64,000 bases of DNA from Chitinophagaceae bacterium (GTDB lineage Bacteria; Bacteroidota; Bacteroidia; Chitinophagales; Chitinophagaceae). This document shows positions 18,980-27,273 of the stretch, piece after piece. The DNA is taken from NCBI GenBank assembly GCA_022841365.1, contig JALHRP010000001.1, forward strand, positions 135,732 to 199,731, given 5' to 3'. How positions within the stretch are numbered: the stretch's first letter is position 1; every line of letters begins with the position of its first letter. The notes beneath the pieces are model-generated. The model saw only the letters and a program-made list of their open reading frames with translations. It was not told the origin of the DNA and did not search any database. Made by a program: the position numbers and the translations under genes.

Positions 18980-19630
18980 TCACCCCAACGCAGCTTTAAA
19001 GAACGCATCTAATTTAGCTTCATCCAATTGTCCGTTTGTTCTTACAGCACCGCACAAATCAAGACCAAACGGCTGAACGGTATCAATTGCTTCTTTTACA
19101 TTCTCAGCATTTAATCCACCGGCTAAATAAACGGGAATCTTACTTGATTCAACTATGCGTTTACTGATATTCCAGTTATGTGTACGCCCGGTACCACCAA
19201 GTTCTTTTACTGCAAGATTGGGATTGCCACTATCAAGCAGTAAAGCATCCACATGTTCTGCAATACGGATAGCTTCATCTATTGAAGATTCATCCATCAC
19301 ATGAATCACCTGGACCAGTTTAATAAACGGCAAAGCCTTTTTTATTTGTTGATGAGTGCCGTCTTTTAATGTATCAACTAGCTGGATGGTATTGGTGAGT
19401 ACCCTGCCGTGATGTGCAATAATATCAGCAGCAGATGTTTCACTGGTTAACAGAAAAGTATCTACTGCCCGAGAAACCGTTTGTGCAATGGTATAAATCA
19501 ACTCATCTGTAATAACGCCCGGTCCGCTGGGCATATGCCCAACTAAACCAACTGCAGATGCGCCGTAACGCACAGCCAGTGCGGCTTCTGCAACCGAGCT
19601 GATGCAACAGATTTTAATGCGTGGTTTCAT
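18980..19630 (-). CDS. Diverged phosphoribosylanthranilate-isomerase-like (TrpF fold) protein
   Basis: A 216-residue (beta/alpha)8 protein of the TrpF family. Conserved family marks are the N-terminal RIKICC (catalytic Cys of the KICG motif), DALLLDSG (catalytic Asp), GGTGRTHNW and LAGGLNAENV. Features tied to the anthranilate substrate are altered: the phosphate/ribose loop usually rich in S/K/R after GFVF is GHMPSGPG, the usual QLHG is QLVD, and the closing DVSSGVE is DLCGAVR. No other trp gene is in the window; the gene is last in the amylosucrase/fructokinase operon (29 bases after amylosucrase). It is therefore probably a paralogue with another sugar-phosphate or amine substrate, although a TrpF role is not excluded. 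Confidence 0.75.
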   Translation of the reverse strand: MKPRIKICCISSVAEAALAVRYGASAVGLVGHMPSGPGVITDELIYTIAQTVSRAVDTFLLTSETSAADIIAHHGRVLTNTIQLVDTLKDGTHQQIKKALPFIKLVQVIHVMDESSIDEAIRIAEHVDALLLDSGNPNLAVKELGGTGRTHNWNISKRIVESSKIPVYLAGGLNAENVKEAIDTVQPFGLDLCGAVRTNGQLDEAKLDAFFKAALG

Positions 19631-19659
19631 GTAGATTGTTTCGCCGGTAAAAGTAAATA

Positions 19660-21603
19660 CTATCCTTCCAGCAATGCAAATCCATACGGAGGTAATACAA
19701 AGAATTCATGATCAGCACCGGTTTCATATTTTTTTCCGCTCCAGTGGTCGTATAATACGGAAGGGGCGCCGCCTTTTTCTTTAAATGCAAACCAGGTTAA
19801 AAAAGAACTGCTGTTGCTGAAATTAAATACACAGAATAAGCGTTGCCCGTTTTTTTGTCTGATATAACCTGCTACGTGAACATTATGTGGAGTAAGCCAT
19901 ACAATATTACTGTGATCAGCAACTGCATGTACTTGTTTTCTGATTGACAATAGTTTTTTTGTAGAATCAAAAATGATTTGTTCAACCGTTCCCTTTTTTT
20001 CTGTTTTTTTATTTTTCTTCCAGTCAATTAACGGACGGTGCATCCAACGGTTATCATAACTTTTTCCTTCGTCCTGCAAATAAGTATAATCGTTGGTATA
20101 GCCAACTTCATCACCATAAAACAACATGGGCACACCACCCAGGAAAAAACTGTGTGCCTGCATGAGTAATATTTTCTGGATAGACAGATCAATGGCAGTC
20201 TCATCTTTTTCATTCAATGCTTTTTCCAATCCGCACAACGATGCCAATGATCCGCTGATGCGTGCATCACCTGTTTTTGGATTGCTGGAGAACAATGCAC
20301 CAATGGCTGTTGAACCGGGATGTACACCGGAATAATAATCTTTTAAAAATTTTCGATGAGCATATGCATTGTATCCTGCCTGTTCAATCATGCTGTCATC
20401 ATAACCCAAACCAATATCATCGTGGCAACGGGTATACGTAATCCACGAAGTACCGTATGGTTTTTTTAGAAGTTCTTCTTGCGCTGCAAGCATTACTTTG
20501 GTATCACCGGTTGCAAGCATATCCCACTGCAACGCCATATGAGTGGCGTTGTAGGCAAAGTCGCATTCACGTGCAGTGTAATTATCTGTACCAAAATATT
20601 TCATGATTTCTTTTGGTGCAACAATCGCTTCTCCCAAAATAGCCATGCCCGGTGTTGCCACCTGCACACATTGCTTAATTAACCGCAACAGGGCATGTGC
20701 CTGTGGTAAATTCTGACAGGTGGTTCCGAGTTGTTTCCAGATAAAAGCGGGCGCATCAATGCGCAAAATATCTACACCAAGGTTCGCATAGAAGAAAATG
20801 GTATCCAGCATTTCAATAAACACCAACGGGTTGGTGTAATTCAAATCCCATTGATAATGGTGAAAAACAGTCATCACCCATTTATTGCACTCTTCGATGT
20901 AGGTAAAATTTCCGGGCGAACTTTCAGGAAAAATTTCGGGCATTGTTTTATCGTACTGATCAGGTAAACTCCGGTCGCTGTAGAAATAAAAATAATCCTG
21001 GTATTGTTTGATGCCCTGTTTTGCTTTCTCTGCCCACTCGTGTTTATGCGATGTATGGTTCAACACAATATCCAGCATCAGGTACATATCACGTCTGCGC
21101 ATTTCTTCCTGCAGTTGCTGCAAATCTTCTAATGTGCCAAAGCGCTCATCTACTTTTCTGAAATTGGAAACAGCATAACCGCCATCGCTTTCGTTGGCAG
21201 GACTTTCAAACACCGGCATCAGGTGTAAAAAGTTTACACCCAGTTCTTCAAAGTAATCCAGTTTGGTTTGCATGTTTTGCAGATTGCCGCAAAAGCGATC
21301 TACATACAAACTCATGCCATTGATTTTGTTACTGAGAAACCAATGTTCCTGCTGAAGTTTTGACTGATCTCTTTGTTTCAGCACTGCACTTCTTTGCTGA
21401 TACGCTTTAATGATGGTTACAATCACATCATTAAACAATTGCTCCGCGGCAGGATGATGTTCGTATAACTGCAGATAAAGCTCAAATATGGCAGACGTAT
21501 CTGCAAGAAAACGTGTATAGAAAGAATTGTCCTCTCCGGCTACATCAACCTGATGCTCTTTCAACACTGCATTGATATGCTCATGAACGCCAAACGTGTA
21601 CAT
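19660..21603 (-). CDS. Amylosucrase-like GH13 subfamily 4 enzyme
   Basis: A 647-residue cytoplasmic protein (no signal) that matches amylosucrase in length and layout: an N-terminal helical domain, then a GH13 barrel. The catalytic triad is Asp283 (LRIDAPAFIWK), Glu325 (ILGEAIV) and Asp395 (RCHDDIG). The subfamily's salt-bridge pair that closes the sucrose pocket also seems present: Asp140 (ESDGGYAV) and Arg519 (YDNRWMHRP). Amylosucrase makes alpha-1,4-glucan from sucrose and releases fructose; close relatives are sucrose hydrolases. Fructokinase lies directly upstream in the same operon (2 bases between), which fits fructose release. Sucrose hydrolase or isomerase activity remains possible. 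Confidence 0.88.
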   Translation of the reverse strand: MYTFGVHEHINAVLKEHQVDVAGEDNSFYTRFLADTSAIFELYLQLYEHHPAAEQLFNDVIVTIIKAYQQRSAVLKQRDQSKLQQEHWFLSNKINGMSLYVDRFCGNLQNMQTKLDYFEELGVNFLHLMPVFESPANESDGGYAVSNFRKVDERFGTLEDLQQLQEEMRRRDMYLMLDIVLNHTSHKHEWAEKAKQGIKQYQDYFYFYSDRSLPDQYDKTMPEIFPESSPGNFTYIEECNKWVMTVFHHYQWDLNYTNPLVFIEMLDTIFFYANLGVDILRIDAPAFIWKQLGTTCQNLPQAHALLRLIKQCVQVATPGMAILGEAIVAPKEIMKYFGTDNYTARECDFAYNATHMALQWDMLATGDTKVMLAAQEELLKKPYGTSWITYTRCHDDIGLGYDDSMIEQAGYNAYAHRKFLKDYYSGVHPGSTAIGALFSSNPKTGDARISGSLASLCGLEKALNEKDETAIDLSIQKILLMQAHSFFLGGVPMLFYGDEVGYTNDYTYLQDEGKSYDNRWMHRPLIDWKKNKKTEKKGTVEQIIFDSTKKLLSIRKQVHAVADHSNIVWLTPHNVHVAGYIRQKNGQRLFCVFNFSNSSSFLTWFAFKEKGGAPSVLYDHWSGKKYETGADHEFFVLPPYGFALLEG

Positions 21604-21605
21604 AA

Positions 21606-22559
21606 TTAATTAAAAATATCGTTACTTAAATGTTTAAATGCTTCCATTGCTCCCATGTATTCACAGGTTCTTGCACCTGCTTTATTGCCATTAGCAATAA
21701 CTGCTTTCCACTCGTCTGTTGAGAGCAAAGAAATTTCCTGATTGTTTTTTTTGCTGAGCTGATATAATACAGCTCCTGTAAACGCATCACCTGCTCCTGT
21801 TGTATCAACAGGGGTAATAGCAATACTGGAAACAATATGGGTAGTGCCGTTTATACCAAGTAAGGTTCCTTCTTTACCAATAGTGATAGCAAACACGGCA
21901 GTTGTTTTTTGCAGAAAGACCGATGCAGCTTCTTCTACAGTTGATGTGTTTGTAAGCATCATTGCTTCTTCATCACTTACTTTAAAGAAATGGCAGAGGT
22001 TTAAATAGTTCCATGACTGCTCAATGAAAGAAGCCTTGTTGTGTTGAAACAACAGCTGACGATAGTTGGGATCGAAGCTGATAAACAGATTTTTGTTGCG
22101 TGCATTGTTCAGCAGCGTTGTATATGCTTCCTGCAAAGGCCCGGGAAGAAAACCTGTAGCCGATCCAAAATGTACAATTGAAAACTCATCGAGATTTATT
22201 GCCTCTACTTCCGCTTTATTCAGCTGCCCATCTGCACCACGGTTAAAATAAAAATCCCGTTCACCATTTTCCATTAACGATACAAATGCAAACGTGGTAA
22301 AGAAGTTTTCATCCTGCAACATATGTTTGGTGCTTACACCAAATGCCTTCATTACATCAACCAGATGATTGCCAAAAGGATCTGTACCTACTTTCGCAGA
22401 GAGTTCTACTTCACCACCCAGTGCTGCAATAGCTGCTGCTACATTGGTTGGAGCACCACCGGGTTTTTTTAAAAAATGTTCTCCTTCAGATAAGGGCTTG
22501 CCTTTATCTGTACAGATTAAATCAATTAATGCTTCTCCAATACAAAGAATTTTATTCAT
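21606..22559 (-). CDS. Fructokinase, PfkB/ribokinase family
   Basis: A 317-residue PfkB-family kinase. The first signature is GGAPTNVAAAIAALGG (about residue 34) and the second is DTTGAGDAFTGAVL with the catalytic Asp near residue 256. The N-terminus CIGEALIDL is typical of fructokinases. It should phosphorylate the fructose released by the amylosucrase gene that follows 2 bases later. It sits 3 bases after the GH13 lipoprotein gene, so the operon order is transporter, alpha-glucosidase, fructokinase, amylosucrase, TrpF-like protein. Confidence 0.88.
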   Translation of the reverse strand: MNKILCIGEALIDLICTDKGKPLSEGEHFLKKPGGAPTNVAAAIAALGGEVELSAKVGTDPFGNHLVDVMKAFGVSTKHMLQDENFFTTFAFVSLMENGERDFYFNRGADGQLNKAEVEAINLDEFSIVHFGSATGFLPGPLQEAYTTLLNNARNKNLFISFDPNYRQLLFQHNKASFIEQSWNYLNLCHFFKVSDEEAMMLTNTSTVEEAASVFLQKTTAVFAITIGKEGTLLGINGTTHIVSSIAITPVDTTGAGDAFTGAVLYQLSKKNNQEISLLSTDEWKAVIANGNKAGARTCEYMGAMEAFKHLSNDIFN

Positions 22560-22562
22560 AGT

Positions 22563-24290
22563 CTATAATTCATAAATGAGCGCCTCATATGGCCGCAGGT
22601 TTTCTGCAGCAGGCGCTGATGTATAATTTCCGATGAGCAGTGTTGCTTTATTTACATCCACACCTGTGTTAACAGCAGCCGGTTTGTTAGTGAAGTTGAG
22701 CAAAACGAGTAATTTCTTTCCTTTCATTTCTCTTGTGTATGCAAACACTGCCGGATTGTTTTTGTCGATTGATGTAAATTGACCATACACCAATACTTCA
22801 TTGTCTTTCCGCAGCTTCACCATCTTTCTGAAATAATTCAGACAACTGTTTGCATCTTTCTCCTGCGCTGAAACATTGATGGAAACATAGTTTTTATTTG
22901 TTTTGAGCCAGGGTGTTCCGGTTGTAAAACCTGCATTGGCTGTTGTATCCCACTGCATACCGGTGCGGCCATTATCACGGCAACTGAATTTGATCAGCTC
23001 CATATACTTTTTCAGATCTCCGCCAATATTAATCTGGTTCTGGTATTCATTCAGCGTTGGCATATCCTTGTAGTCTTCTATTTTTTCAAAACCTGCATTG
23101 GTCATGCCTAATTCATCACCATAGTAATAGTAAGGCGTGCCCCGCATGCTCATCAAAAATGTGGTGAGCATTTTAGATGACAGGTCTCTGAACTCAGGTT
23201 GATCGTTCCCAAAGCGGCTTACCAATCTTGCCTGGTCGTGATTGGCCAGTACAACCGATAACCATCCTTTTTCTGCAAAGGCACTATCCCATTTGCTGAA
23301 CACATTTTTTAAATGCAACACACTGTAACCTTCAGGCTTTGCAATATCAATGGCTTCGAATGCATAAGCCATGTTTAACTCATTGCGGTCTGCATCAACC
23401 AGATCATGTGCATCCTGAAAAGTATTGCCTGCACCTTCGGCCACACTCATTACATCATACTTGCTGAACACTTCTGTATGCATTTCTTTTAAGTAGGTAT
23501 GCAGATTGGGCCCCATGGCATAATACTGTACAAAGTTTTTTTCAAAGCCTTTAGGAAATGCAGGGAAGGTTGTGTCTTTTGCTGCAAATTGAAATGCATC
23601 TAACCGGAACCCATCTACACCTTTCTCTGCCCAGAATTTCATCATGTCATAAATTTCCTGACGGAGTTTTGGATTTTCCCAGTTGAGATCGGGTTGCTTT
23701 TGTGAGAAGTAATGCAGATAATAGGCATTGGTTAATGAATCATATTTCCATGCATCATGATTTACATCAAACAAACTGTAACGGTAAGGAGGTTTACCCT
23801 TTTCAGCATTCCACCAATGATAATAATTGCGATACGGATTATCTCTGCTGCTCCTGCTTTGTTTAAACCATTCGTGTTCATCGCTGCTGTGGTTCACAAC
23901 AATATCCATCACGAGTTTGATCTTGCGTTCATGCATCGCTTTGAGTAATGCATCAAAATCGCTCATAGTTCCAAAATCTTTCATGATGTTGCGGTAGTCG
24001 CTTACATCATATCCGTTGTCATCATTTGGCGAACTGTAAATGGGGTTTAACCAAACAGCATCTACACCAAGACTTTTGATGTAATCCAGTTTAGAAAGAA
24101 TTCCCTTGAGATCGCCAATGCCATCGCCATCGCTGTCTTTAAAACTGCGGGGATAAATTTGATAAACCACTGCTTCTTTCCACCACTTGCGGTCAATCTG
24201 TTCAGTTGTTTGTGAATCTGTTTTTGATTTGCATGAAATGAAACCAAAAACAGTCAATAAGAATACAATAAAATAGCTCAATAATTTCAT
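22563..24290 (-). CDS. GH13 alpha-glucosidase/oligo-1,6-glucosidase-like lipoprotein
   Basis: The start is set at the ATG of MKLLSYFIVF, 10 bases after the transporter stop; an earlier in-frame ATG would overlap the transporter gene. The 575-residue protein has a lipoprotein signal (FISC, Cys20), so it works in the periplasm or at the outer membrane. The GH13 barrel starts at VVYQIYPRSFKDSDGDGIGD. The triad is Asp231 (GFRLDAFQF), Glu285 (VAEGAG) and Asp352 (LANHDQAR). The pattern fits alpha-glucosidase, oligo-1,6-glucosidase or trehalose-6-phosphate-hydrolase-like enzymes (GH13_31/17 type) acting on short alpha-glucosides. It would supply glucose or small sugars to the SUC-type transporter encoded just before it. 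Confidence 0.88.
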   Translation of the reverse strand: MKLLSYFIVFLLTVFGFISCKSKTDSQTTEQIDRKWWKEAVVYQIYPRSFKDSDGDGIGDLKGILSKLDYIKSLGVDAVWLNPIYSSPNDDNGYDVSDYRNIMKDFGTMSDFDALLKAMHERKIKLVMDIVVNHSSDEHEWFKQSRSSRDNPYRNYYHWWNAEKGKPPYRYSLFDVNHDAWKYDSLTNAYYLHYFSQKQPDLNWENPKLRQEIYDMMKFWAEKGVDGFRLDAFQFAAKDTTFPAFPKGFEKNFVQYYAMGPNLHTYLKEMHTEVFSKYDVMSVAEGAGNTFQDAHDLVDADRNELNMAYAFEAIDIAKPEGYSVLHLKNVFSKWDSAFAEKGWLSVVLANHDQARLVSRFGNDQPEFRDLSSKMLTTFLMSMRGTPYYYYGDELGMTNAGFEKIEDYKDMPTLNEYQNQINIGGDLKKYMELIKFSCRDNGRTGMQWDTTANAGFTTGTPWLKTNKNYVSINVSAQEKDANSCLNYFRKMVKLRKDNEVLVYGQFTSIDKNNPAVFAYTREMKGKKLLVLLNFTNKPAAVNTGVDVNKATLLIGNYTSAPAAENLRPYEALIYEL

Positions 24291-24300
24291 AGTAGTAAAT

Positions 24301-25788
24301 TTAATGTCCGCCACCGCCCATCAACACTAAATCTTCTGCAGGTTTGTCTGATTTAATGAATAATGTGAGACATGCTGCGATCAGAAGCAATGCGCCTGCA
24401 AAAGCAATGGCATTACCAGAATTATTGTTCAGAAAGGTTTTAAGAATATACCCGAATGTTGTTGTTTGAATAAACATGGGTATAACTATCATCATATTAA
24501 TAACACCCATGTAAACACCATACCGTTCTTTTGGGATTTTACTTACTACAATGAGGTATGGAATACCCATCATGCTTGCCCAGCCAATTCCAAAACCGGT
24601 AATTGCAGGGAATAACAGGTATTTGTTTTCTATAAAAGGAAAGAACAACAAGCCAACTCCGGCCAGTATTAAACATCCAAAATGTACCAGTTTGGGTGAA
24701 TATTTTTTTGCGAAGTACACCAAACCGAATGCACATAAAAAGGTAACAATATTATACCAGCCATTTACCAATCCCGTCCAGCTGACTGCTTTTTCATACA
24801 ATTCAGGATTTTGTTCAGGTGTTGTATTCCAGACAGACAATGCTATGCTCTTAGATGAATTTTGCCAGTAGCAAAACAATGCATACCACTGAAATAAATA
24901 CACAAGTGCCAGTTGCCACATGACTTTGGGCATTTTGGTAATGGCATCCAGAATTTCAATATTCTGTGCAAAAAGGATTTTAAGAGTGGGATGATCTTCT
25001 GCATAATTAATCACCCGGCGCAACAGTCCCTTAATAAACAGAGAAGGAATAAGTAAGATGGCAATGATGATGTATGCAACTACCGTTGAAATAATGGAAA
25101 GAAAAAATTGAACCACAGGGTGCGGCATTCCTTTATTCTTATCATTGAGAGATTTTAATTCTTCTTCACTTGGAGGTATTTCAGGTGTTGTGCGGATACT
25201 CCACCAGATAGAACCAATGGAGCAAACAGCACCTAGAAAAAATGAAGCAAACACCCAGGTAGGAAGCTTACCGGTTTTACCAATAAAAATCAATGGGAAA
25301 ATAAAGAGTGAAACATTTGCCAGTGTTTGACCAAAGCCTGTAAAAAAACTTTGTGCCTGGAAACCTGTTGGTTGTTGCGTTGCATCTAACTTATCGGCAA
25401 TAAAAGCACGGTAAGGTTCCATGGCAGTGTTGTTGCCGGCATCAAGTATCCAGAGTAAACCGGCGGCCATCCATAATGCGCTGCTGAAGGGAAATAAAAA
25501 TAATGCAACACTGCAGATCATGGCACCAATAAAAAAATACGGTGTACGTCTGCCAAAACGGGGATGCCATGTTTTGTCGCTCAATGCCCCGATGATGGGT
25601 TGAATAATTAAACCGGTGAGCGGTCCTGCCAGGTTGAGCCATGGGATTTCATCGGGCTTTGCTCCTAAAAAATCATAAATGGGGTTTACGGCACTTTGCT
25701 GCAAACCAAAACTGTACTGAATGCCAAAGAAGCCAACATTCATATTAATGATCTGCCAAAAACTTAAATGCGGTTTGGGAATAGACAT
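24301..25788 (-). CDS. SLC45/SUC-type MFS disaccharide transporter
   Basis: A 495-residue protein with about 12 membrane segments. The N-terminal GLQQSAVNPIYDFLGA and the 2-3 loop HPRFGRRTPYFFIGA are typical of the sucrose/maltose proton symporters related to plant SUT and SLC45. A long central loop (about 205-230, PEIPPSEEELKS) separates the halves. It is the first gene of the minus-strand operon with GH13, fructokinase and amylosucrase, so sucrose or maltose import is likely. An operator-like CAAACGGTTG lies about 100 bases upstream of its start. Confidence 0.9.
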   Translation of the reverse strand: MSIPKPHLSFWQIINMNVGFFGIQYSFGLQQSAVNPIYDFLGAKPDEIPWLNLAGPLTGLIIQPIIGALSDKTWHPRFGRRTPYFFIGAMICSVALFLFPFSSALWMAAGLLWILDAGNNTAMEPYRAFIADKLDATQQPTGFQAQSFFTGFGQTLANVSLFIFPLIFIGKTGKLPTWVFASFFLGAVCSIGSIWWSIRTTPEIPPSEEELKSLNDKNKGMPHPVVQFFLSIISTVVAYIIIAILLIPSLFIKGLLRRVINYAEDHPTLKILFAQNIEILDAITKMPKVMWQLALVYLFQWYALFCYWQNSSKSIALSVWNTTPEQNPELYEKAVSWTGLVNGWYNIVTFLCAFGLVYFAKKYSPKLVHFGCLILAGVGLLFFPFIENKYLLFPAITGFGIGWASMMGIPYLIVVSKIPKERYGVYMGVINMMIVIPMFIQTTTFGYILKTFLNNNSGNAIAFAGALLLIAACLTLFIKSDKPAEDLVLMGGGGH

Positions 25789-25889
25789 GCAGTTATTCGT
25801 TTAGAAATGGTTGGTAATACGTTGGTTTATAACTGCAAACAGCAGCAATCTCTATGAAGATAAAATAAGTTTTTTATTGTACATGTTTG

Positions 25890-25899
25890 CAAACGGTTG
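25890..25899. promoter_or_regulatory. Candidate LacI-family operator upstream of SUC-transporter operon
   Basis: CAAACGGTTG matches the perfect palindrome CAAACGTTTG (at 40271) in nine of ten positions. Read on the minus strand it contributes a TTTG that could serve as the -33 box of the operon, so a bound repressor would block it. The site lies about 100 bases before the transporter start codon. Confidence 0.45.
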
Positions 25900-25925
25900 A
25901 TGTTGGGAAATCTTTTCGGCGGTAG

Positions 25926-26004
25926 CGTCATGTCGAGGAAGGGGACATCTCAAATGAAAATAGCAGCCTGAAATTGATGCGACCTCTCCTTCGTCGAGGT
26001 GACG
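25926..26004. repeat. MITE/REP-like imperfect inverted repeat
   Basis: Two 24-base arms (25926-25949 and 25981-26004) are inverted copies with 18 of 24 matching positions, around a 31-base A-rich centre. Core words are TCGAGGAAGG on the left and CCTTCGTCGA on the right. The element touches the 3' end of the ABC permease gene and lies upstream of the SUC operon. Its look is that of dispersed palindromic elements; only this copy is seen here. Confidence 0.55.
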
Positions 26005-26011
26005 ATCGTAA

Positions 26012-27094
26012 CTAATTTCTTACATCCAGCACATCTCTCAACCCATTGCCCAGTAAGTTAAAAGCGAGCACCAGTAATATAATGGCAATACCCGGCGCAA
26101 TAGCCAGCATGGGATTGCTGGTGATGATGAAGTTGTAGTTTTCTTTGATCATAAGTCCCCAGCTTGGTTGCGGCGGTTGCACACCTACACCGAGGAAACT
26201 TAAACCGGCTTCTATCACAATGGCACTGGCAAAATTGCTGGCGGCAATTACAATCACCGGGCCCATGATGTTTGGAAGTATATGTTTGAAGATGGTACGT
26301 GCATGAGAAAAACCCATGGCCTTGGTTGCTTCAATATAATTCAGTTCACGCAAGCTGAGTACCTGTCCACGAACAAGTCTGGCAACGTTAACCCAAAGTG
26401 TTAAACCAACGGCAAGGAACACCTGCCAGAAACCTTTGCCCAATGCCAATGTAATGGCAAACACAAATAATAATGTAGGGATACTCCACACTACATTAAT
26501 GAGCCAGAGAATGGCTTCGTCTACCCAACCACGAAAGTAACCGGCCACAGCGCCCAGAAAAATTCCGACAGTGAGTGAGATGAGTACAGCAATGAGTCCT
26601 ACACTTAAACTGATACGCACACCAACAATTAACCGGCTGAGAATATCCCGTCCGAATTTATCGGTACCCAGCCAGAATGTTTTTGTTACAATGCGGTTCT
26701 CTGATTTGTTATTGTTGAATGTAAAACTCAACGGTTCAGTTACTCCTTCATCAACAAATTTTTCTACATCATAGCGGTTGCCTGTTTGTTTGTACGAAGT
26801 GACGGGGATGTATTGATCCTGATCTTCATTGCCAAAGAAAAATGCTGTAAGAGAAGAGGAATTCGTTTGTGTGTTTCTTTCAATTTTAATAAACTGTTGT
26901 TGATAGCCCGGTTTTTTCGCTGCAATCTCCACAATAATCCGGTTTGCATTTGTTGTGGAATCGGGAGCAATTACATAGGCAAACACAGCCATCAGCAATG
27001 CAATGACAATAACACATAACCCAAACACAGCGCCTTTGTTGCGACGCAGTTTTTTCCAGAAAATCTTTGTGAATGAATATTCCTGTTTGGACAT
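26012..27094 (-). CDS. Peptide/nickel-type ABC transporter permease (DppC-like)
   Basis: Start at the ATG before SKQEYSFTKIFW gives 360 residues; an in-frame ATG four codons upstream is possible. A first membrane helix (about 24-46) is followed by a periplasmic segment of about 100 residues, then five helices. The typical core TDKFGRDILSRLIVG and the EAA loop (EATKAMGFSHARTIFKHILPN) that contacts the ATPase identify the OppC/DppC branch. The long insert between helices 1 and 2 (NRIIVEIAAKKPG to TKTFWLG) is larger than in E. coli DppC. No partner permease, ATPase or binding protein is next to it, so its partners must be elsewhere. Confidence 0.88.
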   Translation of the reverse strand: MSKQEYSFTKIFWKKLRRNKGAVFGLCVIVIALLMAVFAYVIAPDSTTNANRIIVEIAAKKPGYQQQFIKIERNTQTNSSSLTAFFFGNEDQDQYIPVTSYKQTGNRYDVEKFVDEGVTEPLSFTFNNNKSENRIVTKTFWLGTDKFGRDILSRLIVGVRISLSVGLIAVLISLTVGIFLGAVAGYFRGWVDEAILWLINVVWSIPTLLFVFAITLALGKGFWQVFLAVGLTLWVNVARLVRGQVLSLRELNYIEATKAMGFSHARTIFKHILPNIMGPVIVIAASNFASAIVIEAGLSFLGVGVQPPQPSWGLMIKENYNFIITSNPMLAIAPGIAIILLVLAFNLLGNGLRDVLDVRN

Positions 27095-27220
27095 TGATGC
27101 CCCCATTCTAATGGGGAGTAGTTTTTTTATAAAAATGAAGCTAACTATTTAAATATAAAAATGAAATTCAATTAAGTAATTACAATAGTGAGTTTATAAT
27201 TTACTCAAACTGTTACCGGT

Positions 27221-27272
27221 TCCCCCTTTAGGGGCAACTGAGGAACGAAAGTTGCGAGCGAAGCTCATGGGG
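27221..27272. repeat. Intergenic palindromic unit (copy a)
   Basis: CCCCTTTAGGGG is followed by CAACT-N9-AGTTG and a GAGCGAAGCTC stem. It lies between the ABC permease start and the 3' end of the glycosyltransferase and shares its CCCCTTTAGGGG core with the unit at 45736. Confidence 0.5.
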
Positions 27273-27273
27273 T

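Noticed and set aside
18980..19630. Part of a tryptophan operon
   Set aside because: No other trp gene is near and substrate-site motifs are changed.
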